Source: Flavobacterium sp.
GTDB taxonomy: Bacteria; Bacteroidota; Bacteroidia; Flavobacteriales; Flavobacteriaceae
Reading direction: 5' to 3'
DNA: 7,690 nucleotides
NCBI GenBank assembly: GCA_004296145.1
Contig: SEBM01000183.1
Location: 1 to 7,690 of the forward strand
Position 1 is the first letter of the stretch. Each line of letters starts with the position of its first letter. Both the position numbers and the translations under genes were made by a program. Below the pieces are notes generated by a model. That model was not told where the DNA came from. It was given only the letters and a program-made list of their open reading frames with translations, and searched no databases. Of the stretch, positions 1 through 7,482 are shown one piece after another.

Positions 1-27
1 AAAATAAAAATTAAAAACTAAAATTTT

Positions 28-1368
28 CTATAACTGATATGTTGTTATTCTGAAATTAGTTGTTGCACTTGTAACTGTATAAACAGTATTTGTATACGTA
101 ATTGTAAATGCTTCTTTTTTAATATAAAGCCCTTCTGGTCTGAAAAATTCGTCATCAAGTGCTTTTAAGAATGCTGGTGCAGGTATATAAGCTGAACCAT
201 TATCCCAAGAATCATGAGTCAGGATTATTCTTTTGTTTGTATCATCTGCACTTGTTGTAAAGTTGTGATACACACTTGGTTTTCCTCCAGAGAAACGATA
301 TTCGATATAATTTCCAAAAGCAGAATTAAAATAAATCTGAACTCTACTTATTTTTTGATTAGCTGGTAATGTTGCATTTGCATTATCTAACAACATTTTG
401 CAATATGCAGAAGTCGTTGGAGCTGTATATAGATTAGCTGCAATATAGCTTATAACCATTTGTGGCTTAGCATCTAGGAAATTTTTATAGTCGTCTGTAA
501 GGATCAAAGGTCTGGTACTATATTTTATTGTAGCGCTAACTCCACCAGTTCCTGTTGCTGTAAAACTTCCGTCTGCATCATTGTATAGAAAATTGGTTAG
601 TTTTTGTCCGCCAACTTCTACTGCCGGGTTTACTACAATTCCTGTTGATGTATAACCAACTCCCATATTATAACTTACCGCATAACCGTTTTCTACAGAA
701 TTTGATTCAGCAAAACGTGTTATTTCACTATAAGAAAAATCAAATTTATGAGTTGTTGTTCCATCTGTAGTTTCTAAAAGTCTGAAAAGTGGTCTTTCTT
801 GTGAACCAATAACATTTTGCTCCATGTCAAAATTTTTCGGTAAATCTGCCCAATCTTGTGCTGTAGCTTTTACAAAACGAATTTCCTGGCCGTTTCTGTT
901 GGCTTTAAAAACGATTTCTCCGTTTTCAATTCCGTAATACAAAAACTGAAAATCTCCTAAATATCCTTTAGCTCTCAATGCAGGAATTGGATAGTTGTCT
1001 GATTCTGACAAAAGGTGAATTCTATTTTTTGTTGTAAATGTTAAACTTACTGTACTTCCAAGCTGAATTGCATATTCACTTTTGTATACGTCTGTATCTG
1101 TGTCAAAGTCTGATGCCATTTCTACAGTACCATCTTGTGCAAATTTAAATAAGTGCGTATAACCACCCAAAATGGTATTATCAGTAAAATAAATTGCTTT
1201 CCACCCATATTGAGCTGAAAGTAATGCATCATTAAGTTCAGACTTTTGATTGTTTATACGAGTAGTCGGTGTTTCATTAAATAATTGATCGGCATCTGTA
1301 TTATCGTTACAGGCGCTTAAATGCAGTATCAAAAGAGCTGCAAATAAATACTTATATATGTGTTTCAT
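28..1368 (-). CDS. DUF4302-type lipoprotein, function unknown
   Basis: This 446-residue lipoprotein is the last gene of the operon visible here. The signal peptide ends in LSAC with the lipidated cysteine at residue 20. The mature start, NDNTDAD, is acidic, which suits placement on the cell surface. After it come features I associate with DUF4302 (PF14135): a helical stretch about 38-52, then YGWKAIYF (54-61), GGYTHLFKF (68-76) and a beta-rich body with many Thr, Tyr and Asn residues. No catalytic motif is recognisable. DUF4302 proteins are commonly seen beside SusCD pairs and HExxH lipoproteins, as here, so an accessory role in binding or presenting the same substrate is a reasonable inference; no biochemical function is known to me. 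The gene starts 10 bases after the metallohydrolase stop. Only 27 AT-rich bases follow the TAG stop, with no GC-rich hairpin, so more operon genes may lie to the left. Confidence 0.85.
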   Translation of the reverse strand: MKHIYKYLFAALLILHLSACNDNTDADQLFNETPTTRINNQKSELNDALLSAQYGWKAIYFTDNTILGGYTHLFKFAQDGTVEMASDFDTDTDVYKSEYAIQLGSTVSLTFTTKNRIHLLSESDNYPIPALRAKGYLGDFQFLYYGIENGEIVFKANRNGQEIRFVKATAQDWADLPKNFDMEQNVIGSQERPLFRLLETTDGTTTHKFDFSYSEITRFAESNSVENGYAVSYNMGVGYTSTGIVVNPAVEVGGQKLTNFLYNDADGSFTATGTGGVSATIKYSTRPLILTDDYKNFLDAKPQMVISYIAANLYTAPTTSAYCKMLLDNANATLPANQKISRVQIYFNSAFGNYIEYRFSGGKPSVYHNFTTSADDTNKRIILTHDSWDNGSAYIPAPAFLKALDDEFFRPEGLYIKKEAFTITYTNTVYTVTSATTNFRITTYQL

Positions 1369-1378
1369 GATACTTGTT

Positions 1379-2239
1379 TTAGTTGTTTATTACAGATGAT
1401 GTATTTTTTTCTGCTTCATCTCTTAATGCATAAAAATCCATATTGAAAGCTTCTTTGAAATATTTTACCACAATTGCTTCTTTGGCTTTTAAGGCCTGGT
1501 AAGCAAAAGGACTTTCAATTCCATCCAAAAATGCTTCATATTCAGCTTTTGAATAGATCAATATCATTGAAGCTGTTTCAGCAAAGTCTTCATTAATATT
1601 TGATCTCGCATAACTTGTAATAAATCCAATCTCATTTGATTCCGGAATTTCATAATTATACCAGTCGGCTGTATAACCTCCAGGTGTTAACGTTTTCCAT
1701 GTTTTTTCATCAAATGGTTTATTCTGATTCAAAATATGAATGTACTCGTGCTGAATTGTATGTATAAACTCTGATACATTTGCACGATCTGTCTGGTCTA
1801 TATAATCGGTTTCAAATAATGTAACTCGCTGTCCTCCTTCGGCTAATCCTAGAGTTCTTGTTCCTACACTGTTTAAATTTACACCACCAACTAAAACAAT
1901 TTCTCTAGGCGCGATTTTTTTAACAAAATCTGCTCCACCAATTGTTGAGTAACTTTTTAGCCATATAGTCTGAACAATTTCAAGTGCGGGTTTCACTTTT
2001 TCTATTGTTGGAGGAAATAAATAACGGCTGTTATCTACCGTATTTTGATTCCATTTGTATTGAACGTTAATATTATATGGATTTAAATAACTAGTTGTAA
2101 TCCAATTATCTAATGCCGTTTTTGCTGGTTGTGTATAATCTAGCTGAGTTTCACCCGGCTGATCATCGCTGGCGCATGAAATTAGAACTATTGAAACTAG
2201 TGCTAAAACTGCCACTTTATTATATTTTAATAATTTCAT
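1379..2239 (-). CDS. SusCD-associated zinc metallohydrolase lipoprotein (HExxH; putative zinc-binding metallopeptidase family)
   Basis: This 286-residue lipoprotein is probably a surface hydrolase, likely a peptidase, working with the SusCD importer. The signal peptide ends in the lipobox VLISC, with the lipidated cysteine at residue 22. The mature start is C-ASDDQ; the SDD resembles the lipoprotein surface-export signal described for Flavobacterium johnsoniae. The catalytic motif HEYIH is at 164-168: two zinc-ligand histidines and the catalytic Glu165. A third ligand is probably Glu217 or Glu221 in NEDFAET (216-222). The pattern of lipobox, central HExxH, downstream EDFAE and a place directly after susD fits the family named substrate import-associated zinc metallohydrolase lipoprotein (TIGR04549; PF15890-like). 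That name comes from recalled family knowledge, not a search. The catalytic residues look intact, so activity is plausible, but the substrate is unknown. The gene starts 16 bases after the susD-like stop and is followed 10 bases later by the DUF4302 gene. Confidence 0.88.
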   Translation of the reverse strand: MKLLKYNKVAVLALVSIVLISCASDDQPGETQLDYTQPAKTALDNWITTSYLNPYNINVQYKWNQNTVDNSRYLFPPTIEKVKPALEIVQTIWLKSYSTIGGADFVKKIAPREIVLVGGVNLNSVGTRTLGLAEGGQRVTLFETDYIDQTDRANVSEFIHTIQHEYIHILNQNKPFDEKTWKTLTPGGYTADWYNYEIPESNEIGFITSYARSNINEDFAETASMILIYSKAEYEAFLDGIESPFAYQALKAKEAIVVKYFKEAFNMDFYALRDEAEKNTSSVINN

Positions 2240-2255
2240 AATTTTGATTTTAGGA

Positions 2256-3734
2256 TTATCTAGGATTTAATTCAACGCCTGTATTTGATGCATGAAGCGG
2301 AATTTGTAATGCTCTTCGGTTATCATCTTTGGCTAGTGTATTTACTGGTCTGTTTGATGTTTCGTGGTTAACTACAATATTAAAACGCTTAATATCAAAC
2401 CATCTGATACCTTCATGTATAAAATCTCTTCTTCTTGTTTCTACAATAGCTTTTATATATGATGTCTGTACTGGAGTCATTGTATAAAAAGGAGTATATT
2501 CATCCTGAATAACCGGAAACATTGCTACTACTCTTGCTTCAGTTAATTTATCTGTTGCAGGATCGTAAGTTGGAGTTCTTGTTGCTAAAAAGTATTCAAG
2601 CTCGTCATTTGCCAGAGCTATTCGACCTTTCATAACATGAGCTTCTATTCTGTCTAAGAAAAACTCATCATTACTTAACAAAACTTCAGCAACATAAGGA
2701 TCTCCAATTGCAGCTGTTACGTTTGAATATTTAAAGTATTCATAAAACTTTGGAAGAAACAACGTCGTACTTCCATTTGAAGAGTAAAAGTTATAATAGT
2801 ATGCTTTTCCAAATAGATTTGTATTTGCTCCAAAAATTTCAGGACGGCGCAAACCAGATAAATTAAAACGGTTTGAATAATACACTCTGCTAACAATTGT
2901 GTTTGCAGAAACAATTAACAAATTGGTTTCAACATCACTTGCTGCGTATTTTAATTGCTGATCTTCGACACCAAGAGGTTCATAAGTTGAAAAATCTCTT
3001 AGTTTTCCTTCTGGTCTTGAACCTAAATCATCAGATAATGCAATCACTCTGTCCCAATCTCCTTTTACTAAATAAAATCTGCTGGCAAATGCTTTTGACG
3101 CCTGTATATTAAAGTGAAATCTTGGTTGTTTATAATCGTTTGTTACATATTTTAAACCTTCTTCGATATCTTTTTGAATAAATTCATAAACTTCTGCAAT
3201 TGTATTTCTTTTATACTTAGTTATCAAATCTGTTTCAGGCTTTGTAACATATGGGATTCCTAAATCTGTTGCCGCTGTAGCCGGGTTATAACGTTTTGAC
3301 CAAAGTGAAACCAACATAAAGTGCGAATAGGCTCTCGCAATTAATGCTTCTCCTTTTTGTGGATTTAAGCTTGCCGGATTTCCTAATTCATCAATTGCTT
3401 CTAATGCTTTGTTTGCATGTGCAATTGCTTTGTAGCAAGCATCCCAATAATAGGCTTGAGTATCAATGTCAGTAGCATCTGTATTAATTTCCCAGTTGTA
3501 ATTTTGTTCATTTCTTATTAAAGTTGATGGCAATCCGCTGTCAAAAACGTTGTCAGACATTGTTTCCGCAATTTCAAAATAACTCATTTGTGGATACGCT
3601 TCAACTAACAATTCTGATATTTTTTCAGGAGTGTCAATTTCGGTTCTGTTATCTGGTTTTTCTGAAAGGAAATCATCGCAGCTAGTAATACTTATAAGTA
3701 TTAATAGGGATAAAGCTATTTTTAAGTTTTTCAT
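2256..3734 (-). CDS. SusD/RagB-family surface substrate-binding lipoprotein
   Basis: This 492-residue lipoprotein is the lid that binds substrate over the SusC-like channel encoded just upstream. The signal peptide ends in a lipobox (SITSC) with the lipidated cysteine at residue 19. The next residues, DDFLSEKP, match the usual SusD start and are acidic, as expected for export to the cell surface. The N-terminal helical (TPR-like) part includes YWDACYKAIAHANKALEAI (96-114) and KGEALIARAYSHFMLVSLW (127-145). The C-terminal SusD/RagB signature is RRRDFIHEGIRWFDIKRFN (434-452), and the protein ends with the family-typical RALQIPLHAS...LNPR. Length and domain order are normal, with no break or frameshift seen. 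The start is 12 bases after the susC-like stop and lacks a Shine-Dalgarno motif, as is usual in this phylum. The family call is firm. The ligand cannot be read from the sequence, but the lack of neighbouring carbohydrate enzymes and the adjacent metallohydrolase favour something other than a complex glycan. Confidence 0.95.
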   Translation of the reverse strand: MKNLKIALSLLILISITSCDDFLSEKPDNRTEIDTPEKISELLVEAYPQMSYFEIAETMSDNVFDSGLPSTLIRNEQNYNWEINTDATDIDTQAYYWDACYKAIAHANKALEAIDELGNPASLNPQKGEALIARAYSHFMLVSLWSKRYNPATAATDLGIPYVTKPETDLITKYKRNTIAEVYEFIQKDIEEGLKYVTNDYKQPRFHFNIQASKAFASRFYLVKGDWDRVIALSDDLGSRPEGKLRDFSTYEPLGVEDQQLKYAASDVETNLLIVSANTIVSRVYYSNRFNLSGLRRPEIFGANTNLFGKAYYYNFYSSNGSTTLFLPKFYEYFKYSNVTAAIGDPYVAEVLLSNDEFFLDRIEAHVMKGRIALANDELEYFLATRTPTYDPATDKLTEARVVAMFPVIQDEYTPFYTMTPVQTSYIKAIVETRRRDFIHEGIRWFDIKRFNIVVNHETSNRPVNTLAKDDNRRALQIPLHASNTGVELNPR

Positions 3735-3746
3735 GATTTTTTACTA

Positions 3747-6700
3747 TTATAATGAAAGGTTTAAAGTAAATGTATATTGAGATGTTACTGGTAAAGCAAC
3801 TCCTCCAGTATTACGAAACTCAGGATCCTGACCGTTTAATCTCTTATCAGAGTAAATTAACCAAGGGTTAACCGCAGAACCTTTTAATGTAAAAGTACTT
3901 AATCCTAATTTTCTTTTGAAATCCTGAGGAAACTCCCAACTCAACGATATATTTTTCAATCTGATAAAATCACCATCTGCAATACGCACGTCTGAGTAAT
4001 TGTATGTGTTGTAAGCTCTTGCAAGTGTACGGTCTCCACCATAATTAGCATTTAAACGTCTGTCTGCAATAACAGGAACATTAGTAAAGTTTTCATCACC
4101 AGGATTAATCCAACGATTTGTAAAATCTTTAGTAAATACTGTTAAATCATCATAAGTACTATCATACACAGGGTTTAAACGAACTTTGTTTCCTCCTGAT
4201 CCAACAAAAAACACATATAAAGACCAGTTTTTGTATGTAAACGTATTGGATAAACCTATCGATTTATTTGGCTCAATTGATCCTTCGTATTTAAGATATT
4301 TTGTAACATCCAAATTATCCTGAAAATTAGCATCTGTAATGTTGTTTTCTGCACCATCCTGTAAAATAAATGTTGGTAAACCTTGATTATTTAAACCTTG
4401 AAATTGGTAAGAGTACATTGAATTTCTTGGATGCCCGACTGTGTTACCTCCATTTGCATCAATTAAATCAAATGCTGTTGGTGTGTTTTGCAACTTTGTG
4501 ATTTCCTGATGATATACAGAAAAGTTAAGTGTTGTAGACCATTTAAAATCTGTGTTATCAAAGTTTTTAGTTGTAAATCCAATCTCTAAACCTTTAGTTT
4601 CCATATCAGCATTGTTTCCTTGTCTGATTCTTTGTCCTCCAATTCCAGAAGTGATTACATAATCAACCAGATCAAATGCCTTACGACGGTAAACATCTGT
4701 AGTCAATTGAAGTCTGTTGTTAAACATTCCAAGATCAAGACCAATGTTGGTTTCAAATTGTTTTTCCCAAGTTAAATCTCCGTTTTGCAATTCGTCGATT
4801 CTAATAGATGATTCTCTGTCATCAAGAGCAAAACGATCTGTAATATAGCTTTTATAAATTGCTAATGAATTTGTGGCAGGTCCTGCCGTTGCAGTTAAAC
4901 CATATGAAGCTCTAAGAGCTAAAGTGTTTACCGATTCAACATTTTTCATAAAACTTTCTTCGGTAACATTCCATTTTCCACTAAAAGTATATGTTGGCAG
5001 CCATCTTGATGAATCACTGTTTCCTTGTCTGTTTGAACCATCATAACGCCCTGTAACAGAAGCTGTATAACGACGATCGTATGTATAACCTACTTTTCCA
5101 AAGAAACCAACTGTTCTTTCTTTTTCTTCATTAAAACCATAATAAGAATCCCCTCCATTAATGATTTTTTCTATAATTCTAGGATCCGTAAAAGAAGTTA
5201 AACCTCGATCATATTGCAATCCAGCTGCTGTAAATTGATCACTACTTCTGTCTACAACTCTCATTTCTGTTCCAAATAAACTTTCTATTTCATGTTTATC
5301 ACTAAATACATTCCTATAATTTACACTATTTCTTAAGTTGTAAGAAGTCAAATCATTAGTGAATTTTCTTAAGAAACCTCCATTTGGTAAAACAGATTCT
5401 TTTGGCGCTGTTAAATCATTTGGGTCCTGATATAAAAAGATATTTTGATCTCTTACTAATGTATTTACTCCGTCTTCACCATTTGCAGTACCTGCTTTAT
5501 AAGCGCCTACAACATTCGAAGCTTCTAAAATTTTATGTTCACGGCTTGTATTTGCATAACGAGCTGAACCTGTCAAATTATAAGTTAAATGTGGTGTAAT
5601 TTTATAATCTAAGTCTAATTGGAAACGAATATCTTTTACTTCAATTTCCATATAGTTGTTTTTCAACTCATTTATAATGTTCATTTTGGCCCAGTTATTT
5701 CTATAATATTCCAAATTTCCATTATCATCATAAGGTCTTAAAGTTCGGCTTGTATTCAAAACGAAATTAAATGGGTTGATATCAAAATCACGGGTTACTT
5801 TACCAAAAACAACATCTTTTTCGCTTTCATAACTTCCTGGAGCACCCTGATCTCGAATAGAAGCTAATGTCGACAACGTAATATTTAATTTATCATTTAC
5901 ATAAAATGTCCCTCTAATGTTTGATGAAATTTGTTTTACATCATCAGCAATAGTCCATCCCGGATCAGTATAATATCCTAAAGAAGCATAAAATGTATTG
6001 TTTTTTCCTCCGCCAGAAAAACTTAAAGAGTGATTTTGTGTAATTGAAGGTCTGAATAATATACTAAACCAATCTGTATTTGCCAGCTCATATTTTTTTA
6101 AGAAATTATTACGGCTTACAGGATCATTGTTTACCAAATATCCTCCAGTTTCTGGTACATAAGTATTGATTGCTCTTCCCAAAATATTATATGCTCCGCC
6201 ATATCTTCCATTTACTGTTGAAGGCAAATCCAGGTAACCTTTTTGCTCCATTTCTTTAAAAATACTCATTGACTCCTGAGAATTTAAAATATCATACTGG
6301 CTATAGCTTGGAACTGCTCTTACACTTTGTTCTAAACCATATGTTATTTTTAAAGGAGAATCTCTGCGTCCTTGCTTTGTTGTAATAACCACTACTCCAT
6401 TTAATGATCTTGAACCATAGATAGAAGTAGCCGAAGCATCTTTAAGAATTTCAATATTTTGAATATCATTTGCATTTAAACCTGCGATAGATGAACTTAA
6501 TAATGTTTCTGAGTTTCCAGATGCTAAATCTGCAAATGATAAATTAATAATGTCTTCCTGAACAACACCATCGATAACCCATAATGGTTTTGTATCTCCA
6601 AAAATTGAAGAAGATCCACGAACTGTAATTTTAGGAGCTGTACCAAATGTTCCCGTAACGTTCTGAACGGTAACCCCTGCGGCTTTACCCTCAATCATTC

Positions 6701-7472
6701 TGCTTACATCAACAACACCATCTACTTTTAATTCTGTTCCCGAAATTTTACTAATAGCTCCGGTAAACGTTCTTTTTGAAGTTCTTTCATAACCTGTCGT
6801 TACTACAACTTCTTTTAAGTTTTGTCCCGCTTCACTTAAAATAATTGTCGGAGAAGTATTTTCTAATCCGATTTCTTTAGTTTCCATACCAACATAAGAA
6901 ATTACTAATGCTGTGCTATTAGCAGGCATATCGATAGAAAAATTACCATCAAAATCTGTCAAAACAGCTATTTTAGTTCCTTTTGCCAATACCGTTGCAC
7001 CAGGAAGTGGTACACCGCTCGGATCTGTAACTTTTCCTTTGATAATTGGTCCCTGCATCAAAACATCAAATAATGTATTTTGAGCTTCGACACCTGTAAA
7101 AAGATTTTTATTGCTTTTTTGCAGTATAATCTGATTACTAATTTCTGTGTAAGTAATATTTAATGGTTCCAGAATTCTGGATAAAACATCTGCTAATATC
7201 TCATTTTCAGCTTCTATACTTACTTTCTGATTCAATTGTGTTATTCTTGAATTATAAGAAAACTTTACATGAGCAGATTTTGAAAGTTTAGACAAGGCGT
7301 TATCCAAAGTTAAATTTTCAACTGTAATTGTTACTTTGGTATCTAATTTCTTTTGTCCATTTATATCGTTTGCCATAGCGACACTTGAAAACACAAGTGC
7401 TAAGACAAACTGAAATAGTGTTATTTTCATGATTCGATGGAGTAATCGTTGTTTAACAACTGGTTTTTTCAT
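3747..7472 (-). CDS. SusC/RagA-family TonB-dependent outer-membrane transporter with N-terminal STN domain
   Basis: This 1241-residue protein is the outer-membrane channel of a SusCD importer, driven by TonB/ExbBD. A signal peptide has its hydrophobic core at about residues 17-33 and likely cleavage after AMA (34). An STN (secretin/TonB short N-terminal) domain follows at about 47-118, including the stretch KFSYNSR. A carboxypeptidase-regulatory-like beta-sandwich spans about 143-215 (IKGKVTDPSGVPLPGATV, DFDGNFSI, SYVGM). A TonB-box-like EVVVTTGYE sits at 221-229. The plug spans about 230-366, with LWVIDGVV and the SusC signature ILKDASATSIYGSR...NGVVVITTK, and then the beta-barrel runs to the C-terminus. 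The plug has an extra segment at about 307-332 between the VIDGVV and ILKDAS motifs. STN domains usually relay substrate occupancy to a FecR-like anti-sigma factor, but no such gene is in the window. The first ATG is kept because the N-terminus up to the second Met (residue 15) looks typical of flavobacterial STN-SusC proteins; Met15 alone would still give a usable signal peptide. The substrate is unknown. This is the first gene of the operon, 12 bases before the susD-like gene. Confidence 0.96.
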   Translation of the reverse strand: MKKPVVKQRLLHRIMKITLFQFVLALVFSSVAMANDINGQKKLDTKVTITVENLTLDNALSKLSKSAHVKFSYNSRITQLNQKVSIEAENEILADVLSRILEPLNITYTEISNQIILQKSNKNLFTGVEAQNTLFDVLMQGPIIKGKVTDPSGVPLPGATVLAKGTKIAVLTDFDGNFSIDMPANSTALVISYVGMETKEIGLENTSPTIILSEAGQNLKEVVVTTGYERTSKRTFTGAISKISGTELKVDGVVDVSRMIEGKAAGVTVQNVTGTFGTAPKITVRGSSSIFGDTKPLWVIDGVVQEDIINLSFADLASGNSETLLSSSIAGLNANDIQNIEILKDASATSIYGSRSLNGVVVITTKQGRRDSPLKITYGLEQSVRAVPSYSQYDILNSQESMSIFKEMEQKGYLDLPSTVNGRYGGAYNILGRAINTYVPETGGYLVNNDPVSRNNFLKKYELANTDWFSILFRPSITQNHSLSFSGGGKNNTFYASLGYYTDPGWTIADDVKQISSNIRGTFYVNDKLNITLSTLASIRDQGAPGSYESEKDVVFGKVTRDFDINPFNFVLNTSRTLRPYDDNGNLEYYRNNWAKMNIINELKNNYMEIEVKDIRFQLDLDYKITPHLTYNLTGSARYANTSREHKILEASNVVGAYKAGTANGEDGVNTLVRDQNIFLYQDPNDLTAPKESVLPNGGFLRKFTNDLTSYNLRNSVNYRNVFSDKHEIESLFGTEMRVVDRSSDQFTAAGLQYDRGLTSFTDPRIIEKIINGGDSYYGFNEEKERTVGFFGKVGYTYDRRYTASVTGRYDGSNRQGNSDSSRWLPTYTFSGKWNVTEESFMKNVESVNTLALRASYGLTATAGPATNSLAIYKSYITDRFALDDRESSIRIDELQNGDLTWEKQFETNIGLDLGMFNNRLQLTTDVYRRKAFDLVDYVITSGIGGQRIRQGNNADMETKGLEIGFTTKNFDNTDFKWSTTLNFSVYHQEITKLQNTPTAFDLIDANGGNTVGHPRNSMYSYQFQGLNNQGLPTFILQDGAENNITDANFQDNLDVTKYLKYEGSIEPNKSIGLSNTFTYKNWSLYVFFVGSGGNKVRLNPVYDSTYDDLTVFTKDFTNRWINPGDENFTNVPVIADRRLNANYGGDRTLARAYNTYNYSDVRIADGDFIRLKNISLSWEFPQDFKRKLGLSTFTLKGSAVNPWLIYSDKRLNGQDPEFRNTGGVALPVTSQYTFTLNLSL

Positions 7473-7479
7473 AATTTTG
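7449..7479 (+). promoter_or_regulatory. Candidate Bacteroidota housekeeping promoter, antisense to the start of the susC-like gene
   Basis: On the plus strand, TTG (7449-7451), a 20-base spacer and TAATTTTG (7472-7479) match the Bacteroidota sigma-A pattern (TTG or TTTG, about 17-23 bases, TAnnTTTG). Predicted initiation is near 7483. A caution: TAATTTTG is also the complement of the A-rich start context CAAAATTATG. The same string occurs at the metallohydrolase start (2239-2246), but there no TTG lies at the right distance, so only this copy has both boxes. Both boxes could still be chance in AT-rich DNA. Confidence 0.45.
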
Positions 7480-7482
7480 GTT

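Larger units (their letters stand above)
28..7472 (-). other. Four-gene operon for outer-membrane substrate capture and import
   Basis: All four genes share one strand and are separated by 12, 16 and 10 bases, with no terminator-like hairpin in the gaps. Three carry lipoboxes and the first is an outer-membrane barrel, so every product is destined for the outer membrane. The order transporter, binding lipoprotein, HExxH lipoprotein, DUF4302 lipoprotein is a recurrent Bacteroidota arrangement. No carbohydrate-active enzyme, sigma factor, anti-sigma factor, hybrid sensor or inner-membrane permease is present, so the regulators and later steps of use must be encoded elsewhere. Confidence 0.85.

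Noticed and set aside
1..27. AAAATTTT and a T-rich tract after the last gene as a possible operon terminator
   Set aside because: The stem would be pure A-T and four base pairs long with no loop; general AT-richness explains it, and the window ends too soon to see a real terminator.
2717..2914. Minus-strand open frame of 65 codons inside the susD-like gene
   Set aside because: It is out of frame within an intact, well-recognised SusD gene and shows no signal peptide or known motif; it is a shadow frame.
2897..3112. Plus-strand open frame of 71 codons opposite the susD-like gene
   Set aside because: It is Leu/Gln-rich, low-complexity translation antisense to conserved SusD coding sequence, with no support for expression.
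5384..5599. Plus-strand open frame of 71 codons opposite the susC-like gene
   Set aside because: It is Leu-rich antisense translation of the beta-barrel region with no recognisable domain; it is a shadow frame.
7382..7399. Inverted repeat CACTTG-AAAACA-CAAGTG in the signal-peptide coding region
   Set aside because: The arms are only six bases, lie in codons for the conserved signal peptide, and have no T-run or other regulatory context on either strand.
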